Source: Shinella zoogloeoides
Lineage (GTDB): Bacteria > Pseudomonadota > Alphaproteobacteria > Rhizobiales > Rhizobiaceae
NCBI RefSeq assembly: GCF_033705735.1
Contig: NZ_CP131130.1
Location: 437,001-501,000, forward strand
DNA length: 64,000 nt
Reading direction: 5' to 3'
The first letter of the stretch is position 1. Every line of letters starts with the position of its first letter. A model generated the notes under the pieces. That model did not search any database. It was not told where the DNA came from and worked only from the letters and a program-made list of their open reading frames with translations. Made by a program: the position numbers and the translations under genes. This document shows positions 29,811 through 38,901 of this stretch, in pieces.

Positions 29811-30620
29811 ATGACGATCCCGACCGCTTATCTCGACCATGTCGATGCGTCGAGCGCCCGCAAGGCGCGCGCCACCTACCGCGACGGCCTCGTCGCGCCG
29901 ACCTCTGGCATCGCGCCCGGCTTCACCCAGGCCAACATGATCGTGCTGCCGCGCGACTGGGCCTTCGATTTCCTGCTCTATGCGCAGCGCAATCCGAAGC
30001 CCTGTCCGGTACTCGACGTTTCCGATCCCGGTTCGCCGACGACGCTGCTGGCGCCCGGCGCGGATCTGCGCACCGACCTGCCGCTCTACCGCATCTGGCG
30101 GGACGGCAAGCTCGTTGAGGAGACCCCGGACGCGACCGCGGCCTGGGCCGAGCGCGACGATCTCGTCGCCTTCCTGATCGGCTGTTCCTTCACCTTCGAG
30201 ACGCCGATGGTCGAGGCGGGCATCGAGATCCGCCACATGACGGACAAGTCCAATGTGCCGATGTACCTGACCGACAAGGCCTGCCGGCCCGCCGGCCGCC
30301 TCAAGGGCAACATGGTCGTCTCCATGCGGCCGATCCCGGCCGCGCGCGTCGCCGATGCCGCGACGATCTCCGGCCGCTTCCCGGCCGTGCACGGTGCGCC
30401 GGTGCATATCGGTGCGCCGGAAGAGCTCGGCATTGCCGATCTCGCCAAGCCCGATTTCGGCGATGCCGTGCGCATCGAGCCGGGTGAAGTGCCGGTCTTC
30501 TGGGCCTGTGGCGTCACTCCGCAGGCGGCCGTGATGGCCTCCGGCGTGCCCTTCGCCATCACCCATGCGCCGGGCTACATGTTCATCACCGATATTCCCG
30601 ATTCCGCCTATCACGCATGA
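29811..30620 (+). CDS. DUF1445 putative hydro-lyase/cyclase (YcsI-like)
   Basis: A 269-residue protein of the DUF1445 (YcsI) family, whose mammalian relative is D-glutamate cyclase, an enzyme linking D-glutamate and 5-oxo-D-proline. Family marks are [28 protein letters not shown] and [11 protein letters not shown] near the end. ATG 29811 starts 10 bases after the PxpA stop. Its presence in the operon fits a 5-oxoproline or related lactam pathway: it could interconvert the open and cyclic forms, while PxpA/B/C perform the ATP-driven step. Cyclase activity here is inferred from the family. Confidence 0.87.
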   Translation: MTIPTAYLDHVDASSARKARATYRDGLVAPTSGIAPGFTQANMIVLPRDWAFDFLLYAQRNPKPCPVLDVSDPGSPTTLLAPGADLRTDLPLYRIWRDGKLVEETPDATAAWAERDDLVAFLIGCSFTFETPMVEAGIEIRHMTDKSNVPMYLTDKACRPAGRLKGNMVVSMRPIPAARVADAATISGRFPAVHGAPVHIGAPEELGIADLAKPDFGDAVRIEPGEVPVFWACGVTPQAAVMASGVPFAITHAPGYMFITDIPDSAYHA

Positions 30621-30624
30621 GGGC

Positions 30625-32217
30625 ATGATGCGCTTTCTTCCCGTCAGCCTGACCACCATCCTCGTCGAGCTTGCCGATCTCGACGAGACGCTTGCGCTCT
30701 TCGCCTCGCTGCAGGCGGACCCGGTCGACGGCATCGAGGAGATGGTGCCGGCGGCGCGCACGCTGATGATCCGCTTCCGCCCGGAAAAGGTGACCTCGGC
30801 CGAGCTTGCCGCGCGGATCGCCACCCGCGACCTCTCGGCGAAGATCGCGCCCTCCGAGCATCTGGTGGAAATCCCGGTGCGCTATGACGGCGAGGACCTC
30901 GCTGACGTCGCGGAGTTGACGGGCCTCACAGTGGAGGAGGTCGTCCGCCGCCACACGGAGAGCGAATTCACCGTCGCCTTCTGCGGCTTCGCGCCGGGCT
31001 TCGGCTATCTCGTCGGCGGTGACACCGCCTTGCATGTGCCGCGCCGCAAGAGCCCGCGCACCCGCATTCCGGCCGGCTCCGTGGCGCTTGCCGGCGCCTT
31101 CAGCGGCGTCTATCCGCAGGCAAGCCCCGGCGGCTGGCAGATCATCGGCACGACGCCGGTCAAGATGTGGGACATCGACCGCGATCCCGGCGCGCTGTTC
31201 CAGCCGGGCTACCGCGTCCGTTTCTTCGACATGGATCAGCCGGGCAGGACCGTCAGCATCCCGCAAGCCGCGCCCCGCAAGGAACGCGCCGTCGCGCCGG
31301 AAGCGCCGCAGTTCAAGGTGCTCGCCGCGCCGATGCCCGCCGTCTTCCAGGACCTCGGCCGTTTCGGACAGACGGGGCAGGGTGTTTCCGCCTCCGGCGC
31401 GCTCGACCGCGCCGCCTTCAATGCCGCCAACCGCATCGTCGGCAATCCGGCCAATACGCCGGTTCTCGAACTCACTCTCGGCGGCTTCTCCTTCGCGTGC
31501 AACGCCCGCGCCGTGATCGGCCTTGCCGGCGCGGCCTCAGCGGTGACGGTCCGCGATGCCGCCGGCCGCAGCCGCGATCTTGCGGCCTATGAGCCCGTCT
31601 CGCTGGAGCCCGGCGACGTCGTGACCATCGGCCAGCCGAAAAAGGGCATGCGCGCCTATCTCGCCGTGCGCGGTGGCTTCGACGTTGCGCCGGTTCTCGG
31701 CAGCGCCGCGACCGATACGCTCGCCGTCGTCGGCCCCGAACCGGTTACGGCCGGGACGGTGCTTGCGCTCAGGGGCGGGGAGGGGCTCGCCAGCGTTTCC
31801 CTCGACGAGGCCCCGGCCTTCGACCTGCCGGCGGCGGGCGATGTCGTGACGCTCGACGTGGTGCTCGGTCCGCGCACGGACTGGTTCACCGAGAAGGGCA
31901 TCGAGACGCTGACGGGCCAGCTCTGGCAGGTCACGCCGCAATCGAGCCGCGTCGGCATTCGCCTTGCCGGCGAGGTGCCGCTGGAGCGCAAGGACAGCGC
32001 GGAACTGCCGAGCGAAGGCACGGCGACGGGGGCTATCCAGGTGCCGCACAGCGGCCAGCCGGTGCTCTTCCTCGCAGACCATCCGCTGACCGGCGGCTAT
32101 CCCGTCATCGGCGCTGTCGCCGAATATCATCTGGACCTTGCCGGCCAGATCCCCATCAACGCAAAAATCCGTTTCCGCCCGATCGGCCCCTTCGCCGAAA
32201 TCGCCGCGACCCGATAG
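30625..32217 (+). CDS. Fused PxpB-PxpC (KipI-KipA) carboxyltransferase-like protein
   Basis: About 530 residues combining a KipI/PxpB domain (residues 1-220, with FCGFAPGFGYL and the RIPAGSVALAG segment) and a KipA/PxpC domain (from about residue 235, with FQDLGRFGQTGQGVSASGAL). The same two folds make up the carboxyltransferase part of urea carboxylase. In most bacteria they are separate. The gene ends 9 bases before a biotin carboxylase/BCCP gene, so the pair reproduces the full domain set of a urea-carboxylase-like enzyme. Two adjacent ATGs (30625, 30628) are possible starts. Confidence 0.9.
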   Translation: MMRFLPVSLTTILVELADLDETLALFASLQADPVDGIEEMVPAARTLMIRFRPEKVTSAELAARIATRDLSAKIAPSEHLVEIPVRYDGEDLADVAELTGLTVEEVVRRHTESEFTVAFCGFAPGFGYLVGGDTALHVPRRKSPRTRIPAGSVALAGAFSGVYPQASPGGWQIIGTTPVKMWDIDRDPGALFQPGYRVRFFDMDQPGRTVSIPQAAPRKERAVAPEAPQFKVLAAPMPAVFQDLGRFGQTGQGVSASGALDRAAFNAANRIVGNPANTPVLELTLGGFSFACNARAVIGLAGAASAVTVRDAAGRSRDLAAYEPVSLEPGDVVTIGQPKKGMRAYLAVRGGFDVAPVLGSAATDTLAVVGPEPVTAGTVLALRGGEGLASVSLDEAPAFDLPAAGDVVTLDVVLGPRTDWFTEKGIETLTGQLWQVTPQSSRVGIRLAGEVPLERKDSAELPSEGTATGAIQVPHSGQPVLFLADHPLTGGYPVIGAVAEYHLDLAGQIPINAKIRFRPIGPFAEIAATR

Positions 32218-32226
32218 GAGAGTGCC

Positions 32227-33957
32227 ATGAAGAAAGTGCTGATCGCCAATCGCGGCGAGATCGCCGTGCGCATCCTGCGCGCCTGCCGCGACCACGGCCT
32301 CCAGTCGGTCGCCGTCTATGCGGACCCGGATGCCGACGCGCTCTTCGTGCGCCTCGCCGACGAGGCCTATGGCCTCGATGGCGTGCGCCCGGCCGAGACC
32401 TATCTCGACATCGACAAGCTGATCGCCATCGCCAGGCGCTCCGGCGCGGATGCTGTGCATCCCGGCTATGGCTTCCTCTCCGAGCGGGCGGAATTTGCCA
32501 AGGCCGTGCAGGATGCCGGCCTCATCTGGATCGGGCCCGATCCGCATGTGATCGAGGCGCTCGGCGACAAGGTCGAGGCGCGGCGCATTGCGACCAGCGT
32601 CGGCGCGCCGCTCGTTGCGGGCAGCGACGGCCCCGTCTCGTCTGCGGCAGAAGTGATCGCCTTTGCCGAGCAGCATGGCCTGCCGGTCGCCATCAAGGCG
32701 GCGCATGGCGGTGGTGGGCGCGGCATCAAGGTGGCCTGGAAGATGGAAGAGGTCGCCGACCTCTACGAATCCGCCGTGCGCGAGGCGACCGCCGCCTTCG
32801 GCCGCGGCGAATGCTTCCTCGAACGCTTCCTCGACCGCCCGCGCCATATCGAGGCGCAGGTGATTGCCGACAAGCATGGCAACGTGCTGGTGCTCGGCAC
32901 CCGTGACTGCTCGGCGCAGCGCCGCAACCAGAAGCTCATCGAGGAGGCACCCGCGCCCTTCCTGACGCCGGAGCAGCGCGAGCGCATCCACGCCTCCGCC
33001 AAGGCGATCTGCGCCGCCGCCGGCTATTCCGGTGCCGGCACGGTGGAGTTCCTGCTCGGTGCCGACGGCACGATCTCCTTCCTCGAAGTGAACACGCGCC
33101 TGCAGGTCGAGCACCCGGTCACCGAAGAGACGACGGGCATCGACCTCGTCATCGAGCAGTTCCGCATCGCCGAGGGTAAGCCGCTGCGCGTCACCGAGAC
33201 GCCGGAACCGCGAGGCCACTCCATCGAGTTCCGCATCAATGCGGAAGATCCCGGCCGCGGCTTCTTGCCGACGCCGGGCGCGATCACCGCCTTCGATCCG
33301 CCATCCGGCCCGGGCGTCCGCCTCGACAGCGGCGTCGTCACCGGCTCGACGATCCCCGGCGTCTTCGATTCGCTGATGGCCAAGCTCATCGTCACCGGCG
33401 CGACGCGCGAGGAAGCGCTGCGCCGCGCACGCCGGGCGCTGCGCGAATTCCGCATCGAGGGCGTTGCCACCGTACTGCCCTTCCACCGTGCGGCCATCGA
33501 TACCGAGGACTTCATCGGAACGGACGGTTTCAAGGTCCATACCCGCTGGATCGAAACCGACTTCGCTGCCATGCCGGAAGCCGCAGCCCGGCCCGAGCCG
33601 GTTGCCGATCCCGCGTTGATCCGCACCCATCTCGAAATCGACGGCAAGCGTGTCTCGCTTGCGCTGCCGAGCCTGCTTCTGGCCGGCCTCGGTGCCGTGG
33701 GGCAGGGCACGGCATCCGCCGCGAGCGCGGGCAAGCCGGTTGATGACGGTATCGCCGCGCCCGTGTCCGGCACGCTGCTGCAGGCCTTCAAGATTGCCGA
33801 CGGTGCGACGGTTGCGGAAGGCGATCTCGTCGCGGTGATGGAGGCGATGAAGATGGAAACGCAGGTTCTCGCCCCCCAGTCCGGCCGCCTGCGCCTGCGC
33901 GTCAAGGAAGGCGATTACCTTCAAGCGGGCGATACGCTGATGGTGTTCGAGGGCTGA
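32227..33957 (+). CDS. Biotin carboxylase with C-terminal biotinyl (BCCP) domain
   Basis: A 576-residue protein. It has a biotin carboxylase start ([20 protein letters not shown]), ATP-grasp Gly-rich loop [26 protein letters not shown], and a C-terminal lipoyl-like domain with the biotin Lys at about 542 in EAMKME. It is of the acyl-CoA/urea carboxylase alpha type, but no acyl-CoA carboxyltransferase is nearby. The operon partner is the KipI-KipA fusion, so it probably carboxylates an amide or lactam nitrogen. It closes the operon. An alternative is a simple acetyl-CoA carboxylase paralogue, which the context disfavours. Confidence 0.92.
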   Translation: MKKVLIANRGEIAVRILRACRDHGLQSVAVYADPDADALFVRLADEAYGLDGVRPAETYLDIDKLIAIARRSGADAVHPGYGFLSERAEFAKAVQDAGLIWIGPDPHVIEALGDKVEARRIATSVGAPLVAGSDGPVSSAAEVIAFAEQHGLPVAIKAAHGGGGRGIKVAWKMEEVADLYESAVREATAAFGRGECFLERFLDRPRHIEAQVIADKHGNVLVLGTRDCSAQRRNQKLIEEAPAPFLTPEQRERIHASAKAICAAAGYSGAGTVEFLLGADGTISFLEVNTRLQVEHPVTEETTGIDLVIEQFRIAEGKPLRVTETPEPRGHSIEFRINAEDPGRGFLPTPGAITAFDPPSGPGVRLDSGVVTGSTIPGVFDSLMAKLIVTGATREEALRRARRALREFRIEGVATVLPFHRAAIDTEDFIGTDGFKVHTRWIETDFAAMPEAAARPEPVADPALIRTHLEIDGKRVSLALPSLLLAGLGAVGQGTASAASAGKPVDDGIAAPVSGTLLQAFKIADGATVAEGDLVAVMEAMKMETQVLAPQSGRLRLRVKEGDYLQAGDTLMVFEG

Positions 33958-33972
33958 CCCGGCCCTCCCACC

Positions 33973-33988
33973 TGTCCCAAATGGGACA
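33973..33988 (+). promoter_or_regulatory. Perfect palindrome upstream of aguA
   Basis: TGTCCCA-AA-TGGGACA, 58 bases before the aguA start and 16 bases after the previous operon. A single, exact, short-spacer dyad in the only gap before the agmatine genes suggests an operator, perhaps for the LuxR-type regulator of that cluster. No binding consensus is known to me. Confidence 0.45.
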
Positions 33989-34045
33989 TTGACCCGAAAG
34001 GGCTGCGCTTGCCTTAATCCCCCCGGATTTTCATTTGGGGGGAAC

Positions 34046-35158
34046 ATGGTACGCACGCTCACAAGCACGCCCAGGGTCGACGGTTTTCGCGCGCCGGGGG
34101 AATTCGAACCCAAGGCCGGCTGCTGGCTGATCTGGCCGGAGCGGCCGGATACCTGGCGGCTCGGCGCCAAGCCGGCGCAGAAGCTTTTTGCGAAGGTCGC
34201 TGCGGCGATCGCCGAGAGCGAGCCGGTCACCATCGCCGTCTCTTCCCGTCAGTGGCTCAACGCCCGCGCCATGCTGCCGGAGAGCGTGCGGCTCATCGAA
34301 ATGACGACGGACGATTCCTGGCTGCGCGACAGCGGCCCGAACTTCGTCATCAACGACCATGGCGAGGTCCGCGGCGTCGACTGGACCTTCAACGCCTATG
34401 GCGGCAATGACGGCGGCCTCTATTCGCCCTGGAACCTCGACGATCTCGCCGCCCGCAAGGTGCTGGAAACCGAGGGCATGGCCCGTTACCGCTCGCCGCT
34501 GATCGCCGAGGGTGGCGGCCTGCAATGTGACGGCGAGGGCACGCTGATCACCACGGAACAGTGCCTCCTCAACCGCAACCGCAACGGCCATCTCGGCAAG
34601 GCGGCGGTGGAGCAGCAGCTCTGCGACTATCTCGGGCTGGAACATGTCATCTGGCTGCCGCGCGGCTTCTGCTTCGACGAGACGGACGGCCATATCGACG
34701 ATGTCTGCTGCTTCGTGCGGCCCGGCGTGGTGGCGCTGAGCTGGACGGAGGATCGCGACGATCCGCAATACGAGATCGTGCGCGAAGTGGAGGAGGCGTT
34801 GCGCTCGGCCCGCGATGCGCGCGGCCGTTCGCTCGAACTGCACCGCATCTACCATCCCCGCCCCATCGAGATGACGGCGGAGGAGGCGGCGGGCGTCGAC
34901 CAGGTCGACAGCACCTGGGCGCGCCCGGCCGGCAACCGTATCGCTGCTACCTACATCAACTATTATCCCGGCAATTCCGTCGTCGTCGTGCCGCAGTTCG
35001 ACGACGAGAAGCCGGATCTTGCTGCGAAGGCCAAGCTCGCCGAGCTCTTCCCTGATCACCGGATCGTCGGCATCGACAATTCCCGCGAAATCCTGCTCGG
35101 CGGCGGCAATGTCGCCTGCATCACCCTGCCGGTCTATGCCGGCCAGACGAAAGCCTGA
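34046..35158 (+). CDS. aguA: Agmatine deiminase
   Basis: A 370-residue guanidine-modifying enzyme converting agmatine to N-carbamoylputrescine and ammonia in the cytoplasm. Catalytic residues can be seen: Asp in DDSWLRDSGPNF, His and Asp in ETDGHIDDVCCF, and the nucleophile Cys358 in GGGNVACITLP. ATG 34046 has a very strong G-rich ribosome binding site. The matching second-step enzyme (aguB) is at 37173, with a binding protein and a LuxR regulator between, so the cluster makes putrescine from imported agmatine or feeds it to nitrogen metabolism. Confidence 0.95.
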   Translation: MVRTLTSTPRVDGFRAPGEFEPKAGCWLIWPERPDTWRLGAKPAQKLFAKVAAAIAESEPVTIAVSSRQWLNARAMLPESVRLIEMTTDDSWLRDSGPNFVINDHGEVRGVDWTFNAYGGNDGGLYSPWNLDDLAARKVLETEGMARYRSPLIAEGGGLQCDGEGTLITTEQCLLNRNRNGHLGKAAVEQQLCDYLGLEHVIWLPRGFCFDETDGHIDDVCCFVRPGVVALSWTEDRDDPQYEIVREVEEALRSARDARGRSLELHRIYHPRPIEMTAEEAAGVDQVDSTWARPAGNRIAATYINYYPGNSVVVVPQFDDEKPDLAAKAKLAELFPDHRIVGIDNSREILLGGGNVACITLPVYAGQTKA

Positions 35159-35170
35159 CGGAGAAAAGCC

Positions 35171-36262
35171 ATGCGCAGAACGCTCGTCTCGATCCTCGCC
35201 CTTCTCGCCGCTTCGGGCGGCGCGTGGGCGCAGGAGGAAAAGGTCGTCAACGTCTACAACTGGTCGGACTACATCGCGCCCGACACGGCGGAGAAATTCG
35301 AGAAGGAGACCGGCATCCGCGTCGTCTACGATGTCTATGACGGCAACGAGGTGCTGGAAACCAAGATGCTGACGGGCGGTTCGGGCTACGATGTCGTCTA
35401 TCCCTCCGCCTATCCCTTCCTCAAGAACCAGGTGAAGGCCGGCGCCTTCCAGCCGCTCGACAAGGCGAAGCTTTCCAATATCGGCAGGCTCGATCCGCAG
35501 GCGCTCTCGCTGATCAGGGGCGCGGACCCGGACAATGCCTATGCCGTGCCCTACATGGCCGTCACCGACGGCATCGGCTACAATATCGAGGCGGTCAAGC
35601 AGCGCATGGGCGATGCGCCGGTCGATTCCTTCGCCATGGTCTTCGACCCTGCGATCGTGGAAAAATTCGCCGATTGCGGCGTCGCGATGATCGACGCACC
35701 GGCCGAGATCATTCCCATGGCGATGAACTATCTCGGCATCGACCCGCATTCGACCAGCCCGGACGACATCGCCAAGGTCGAGGACCTGTTGCTGAAGGTG
35801 CGCCCGCACATCCGCTATTTCCATTCCTCACGCTATATCAACGATCTCGCCAATGGCGACATCTGCGTCGTGCTCGGCTGGTCGGGCGATATCCTGCAGG
35901 CCAAGGCCCGGGCGGCCGAGAGCGAGAAGAAGCTGGAGATCGCCTATTCCATCCCCAAGGAGGGCACGCTCATCAACTTCGACACCATGGCTGTGCCGAA
36001 GGATGCGCCGCACCCGGAAAACGCGCTCGCCTGGATCGACTTCAACATGCGTCCGGACATCGCCGCGGCCAATTCCAGCTACGTCTCCTATGCCAACCCG
36101 ATCCCGGAATCGCTGCCGCTGATGGACCAGGCGGTGGCGAAGGACCCCGGCGTCTTCCCGCCGGATGACGTGAAGGCCAAGCTCTTCGTGGTGGAATCGA
36201 GCGATGCGAAGCTGCTGCGCCTGCAGAACCGCATGTGGACGCACATCGTTTCGGGGCAATAG
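35171..36262 (+). CDS. PotF-type polyamine/agmatine-binding protein
   Basis: A 363-residue periplasmic binding protein. Signal peptide MRRTLVSILALLAASGGAWA, then KVVNVYNWSDYIAPDTAEKF, the sequence hallmark of PotF/SpuD putrescine-spermidine binders. It follows aguA by 12 bases on the same strand. No permease or ATPase is in the cluster, so it depends on a distant importer. Agmatine or putrescine is the likely ligand from context. The stop is followed by a palindromic repeat. Confidence 0.92.
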   Translation: MRRTLVSILALLAASGGAWAQEEKVVNVYNWSDYIAPDTAEKFEKETGIRVVYDVYDGNEVLETKMLTGGSGYDVVYPSAYPFLKNQVKAGAFQPLDKAKLSNIGRLDPQALSLIRGADPDNAYAVPYMAVTDGIGYNIEAVKQRMGDAPVDSFAMVFDPAIVEKFADCGVAMIDAPAEIIPMAMNYLGIDPHSTSPDDIAKVEDLLLKVRPHIRYFHSSRYINDLANGDICVVLGWSGDILQAKARAAESEKKLEIAYSIPKEGTLINFDTMAVPKDAPHPENALAWIDFNMRPDIAAANSSYVSYANPIPESLPLMDQAVAKDPGVFPPDDVKAKLFVVESSDAKLLRLQNRMWTHIVSGQ

Positions 36263-36310
36263 GCTTGGTGAGGGTTTCCCGCCGATTTGAGGAAAACGGC
36301 GCGGCGTTTC

Positions 36311-36357
36311 CCTTCTCCCCGTTTACGGGGAGAAGGTGGCGGCAGCCGGATGAGGGG
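36311..36357. repeat. Rhizobial intergenic palindromic repeat, copy 3 (encodes LuxR C-terminus)
   Basis: The hairpin CCTTCTCCCCG/CGGGGAGAAGG (36311-36336), followed by GTGGCGGCAGCCGGATGAGGGG, is the same element as at 9564-9614. Read on the minus strand, it supplies the last residues (PHPAAATFSP) and stop codon of the LuxR-type gene. Confidence 0.72.
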
Positions 36358-37098
36358 CCGTCCCGGCCTCGCGCACGGCCGCCATCAGCTCGACCTGGGA
36401 ATGGAGGCCGAGCTTGCGGTAGACGGTCTTGATGTGGTTGCGCACGGTGCCCGGGGCGATGGTGAGGTCGCGCGAGATCGTCTTGGCGCAGCCGCCGTCG
36501 ATGAGGAGGAGGGCGATCTGGCGCTCGCGCGGGCTGAGGCCGGCAAGCGACAGCCGGCTTTCGCCGGATGGGCGCCATTGCCGCCAGAGCCGTTCGAGCA
36601 CGAGGCGGGTGGCGTCGGCCGTCGCCTCGGCGACCGCGAGGTCCTCGGTGTCGAAGGGGCGGGCGCCGCGGCGGCGCAGATAGGTGACGAAGCCGGCGGC
36701 GTTGCGGTCGAAGTTGAAGACGCCGGTGATTTCGTCGAAGCTGCCGGAGGGCTCGTAGAAGTCGCGATAATAGGCGCTGGTGTGGAAATCGCCCTTGTCG
36801 AGCGCGGAGAGCGGCAGCAGGAAATCCTGCCGCGTGCCGGCGAAGAGCGGAAGAACGGGTCCTGCCGGTACTTGCGGGTATCGTAGTTGCGGTTCCAGTG
36901 GTCGGGATCGCGCTCGTAGATGGTGATCGAGGCGCTGTCGCGCAGGTAGAGACCGATATAGACTTGGTCGGAGGCGACGAGATGGCGCGCACCGGCCGTG
37001 AAATGGGCCGAGATCTCCTCGGGCAAGGTGGCGCTGACCGCAGCGGTGATGCCGCTGCTCCAGTGCCGGAGCTGCTCGAAGGTGAGGTCGGGTCGCAT
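36323..37098 (-). CDS. LuxR-family regulator with autoinducer-like sensor (frameshifted)
   Basis: A LuxR-type regulator of about 258 residues: N-terminal ligand-binding domain (WNRNYDTRKYRQDPVLPL in reconstructed form) and C-terminal GerE helix-turn-helix (LSPRERQIALLLIDGGCAKT, then TVRNHIKTVYRKLGLHSQVE). The frame breaks at 36856, where one extra C on the plus strand gives DPVLPLFAGTRQDFLLPL. No LuxI synthase is in the window. It lies between the polyamine-binding protein and aguB, in opposite orientation, so a LuxR solo that senses a polyamine-pathway or plant signal is plausible. The last residues come from a repeat element. Confidence 0.85.
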
Positions 37099-37172
37099 GG
37101 GGACAGGATAGACGGGGCGGCCGGGAATTCAAGCCGGACGGCCCGGAAGATCGGGAACAGGGAGACTTGAGA

Positions 37173-38051
37173 ATGCGCAATGTCACGGTGGCCGCCACGC
37201 AGATGGCCTGCATCTGGGACGAGAAGGCCAATGTCGAGCGGGCCGAAGGGCTCGTCCGGCAGGCGAAGGAGAAGGGGGCGGACCTGGTGCTGATCCAGGA
37301 ACTCTTCGCCGCGCCCTATTTCTGCCAGGACCAGATCCACGAATTCTTCGCGCTCGCCCGGCCCTTCGAGGGCAATCCGCTGATCGCGCATTTCGCAAGG
37401 CTCGCCGCCGAGCTCGGCGTCGTGCTGCCGCTCAGCTATTTCGAGCGCGCCGGCCAGTCCTATTTCAACAGCCTCGCGGTGATCGACGCGGACGGCCGGG
37501 TGCTCGGCAATTACCGCAAGAGCCACCTGCCGGACGGGCCGGGCTATATGGAGAAGTTCTATTTCTCGCCCGGCGATACCGGCTTCAGGGTGTGGGATAC
37601 GCGCGCCGGCCGCATCGGCGTCGGCATCTGCTGGGACCAGTGGTTCCCGGAGGCGGCGCGCTCCATGGCGCTGCAGGGCGCTGAAATCCTGCTCTATCCG
37701 ACCGCCATCGGCTCCGAGCCGCACGATGCGAGCCTCGATTCCAGCGCGCATTGGCAGCGGGTGATGCAGGGCCATGCCGGGGCGAACCTCATGCCGCTCG
37801 TCGCCTCCAACCGCATCGGCACGGAAGAGGGGCGCAACGGCACGAGCATCACCTTCTACGGCTCGTCCTTCATCGCCGATCCCACCGGCGCCAAGGTGGC
37901 CGAGGCTGACCGGACGACGGAGACGGTGCTGACCGCCACCTTCGACCTCGACGCCATCGCCCACCAGCGCCGCTCCTGGGGCGTCTTCCGTGACCGCCGC
38001 CCGGAACTCTACGGCCACCTCGCGACGCTCGACGGCCGCAGGCAAGCGTGA
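37173..38051 (+). CDS. aguB: N-carbamoylputrescine amidase
   Basis: A 292-residue nitrilase-superfamily enzyme hydrolysing N-carbamoylputrescine to putrescine, CO2 and ammonia. The Glu-Lys-Cys triad is present: Glu43 (LIQELF), Lys116 (YRKSHLPD) and Cys153 (GICWDQWFPE). ATG 37173 is used in preference to an in-frame TTG six bases before. It completes the pathway begun by aguA at 34046. It is separated from aguA by a binding protein and by a convergently placed regulator, so it has its own promoter in the 37099-37172 gap. Confidence 0.94.
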   Translation: MRNVTVAATQMACIWDEKANVERAEGLVRQAKEKGADLVLIQELFAAPYFCQDQIHEFFALARPFEGNPLIAHFARLAAELGVVLPLSYFERAGQSYFNSLAVIDADGRVLGNYRKSHLPDGPGYMEKFYFSPGDTGFRVWDTRAGRIGVGICWDQWFPEAARSMALQGAEILLYPTAIGSEPHDASLDSSAHWQRVMQGHAGANLMPLVASNRIGTEEGRNGTSITFYGSSFIADPTGAKVAEADRTTETVLTATFDLDAIAHQRRSWGVFRDRRPELYGHLATLDGRRQA

Positions 38052-38057
38052 AGCAAG

Positions 38058-38089
38058 GGCACGGCGTCCATGGACGCCGTGCCTTTCTC
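38058..38089 (+). terminator. Rho-independent terminator of aguB
   Basis: A perfect 13-bp inverted repeat (GGCACGGCGTCCA and its complement, 38058-38083) with no loop bases outside the arms, followed by TTTCTC. It is 7 bases after the aguB stop and just before the stop of the convergent glutaredoxin-MauE gene. Confidence 0.8.
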
Positions 38090-38090
38090 A

Positions 38091-38867
38091 TCACATGGCG
38101 TGGATGTAGCCGAGCGAGACGGCGGCCATCCAGATGGCCATGGCGATCATCATCAGGTTCTCCGTCAGCGAGATGAAGCCGAGCGGCACGTTGCTCGACC
38201 CGCCGACGCAGGCGCATTTCAGCTCGCGCCGGTCGATATAGACCGCCTTGAAGACCGAGGCCGCCCCGATGGTGCCGATGAAGAGCGCGACGGGAACCGA
38301 AAGCCAGGTAAGCGCGCCCGCCACCATCAGCACCCCGGCGAGCCCTTCCGCATAGGGATAGATATAGCTGTAGGGCACCCAGCGCTTCGCGAGCAGGTCG
38401 TAGTTGAGGAACATGGTGGCGAAGCTCTCGACATTCTGGAGCTTCAGCATGGCGAGGACGACCATCGAGAAGGCGATGAACCATTCGGCCGCGCGCAGCG
38501 TGAAGGGCGAGCCGCTGACCGCGAAGCTCGCGGCCATCGCCGTCAGCGCCGTCAGGGTGAAGAGCACGGCGACCGGGCGATAGGTGGTCGCCTTCGGGTC
38601 GGCGACCGGCTTGCCGAGATAGCGGCGAAGGTCGTCGTAGCCGCCGACGCGCTCCCCGTCGATGAAGACCTGCGGGGTGGTGGCGACATCGTGCTCGGCC
38701 TTGAAGGCGTCGGTTTCCGCGCGGCTCGTGAGGTGGCGGTCGTCGACCTCGTAGCCCGAGCGCCGCAGCAAGTCCTTTGCCTTCAAGCCGTAGGGGCAGG
38801 TGTGGCTGGGCATCACCATGCGGTAGAGGATGGCCTTGCGGCCGGCATTTCGTACCTTGTCCAACAT
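38091..38867 (-). CDS. Glutaredoxin-MauE fusion, membrane redox protein
   Basis: A 258-residue protein. The N-terminal third is a glutaredoxin-like domain (HTCPYGLKAKDLL with a single cysteine rather than CxxC, TTPQVFIDGERVGG). It is followed by four hydrophobic helices of the MauE/DoxX type and a late CAC motif (ELKCACVGGSS). Such fusions are thought to move reducing equivalents or thiols across the membrane. The gene is divergent from a MerR regulator and preceded by a MerR-style promoter, so a metal or thiol-stress trigger is likely. Start ATG 38867 is chosen for homology. Confidence 0.87.
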   Translation of the reverse strand: MLDKVRNAGRKAILYRMVMPSHTCPYGLKAKDLLRRSGYEVDDRHLTSRAETDAFKAEHDVATTPQVFIDGERVGGYDDLRRYLGKPVADPKATTYRPVAVLFTLTALTAMAASFAVSGSPFTLRAAEWFIAFSMVVLAMLKLQNVESFATMFLNYDLLAKRWVPYSYIYPYAEGLAGVLMVAGALTWLSVPVALFIGTIGAASVFKAVYIDRRELKCACVGGSSNVPLGFISLTENLMMIAMAIWMAAVSLGYIHAM

Positions 38868-38901
38868 CTCACGTCTCCTGTCTTGTGAAACCGTTGGCAG
38901 G

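Noticed and set aside
32227..33957. Propionyl/acetyl-CoA carboxylase alpha subunit
   Set aside because: No acyl-CoA carboxyltransferase gene nearby, while the adjoining fusion supplies urea-carboxylase-type carboxyltransferase domains.
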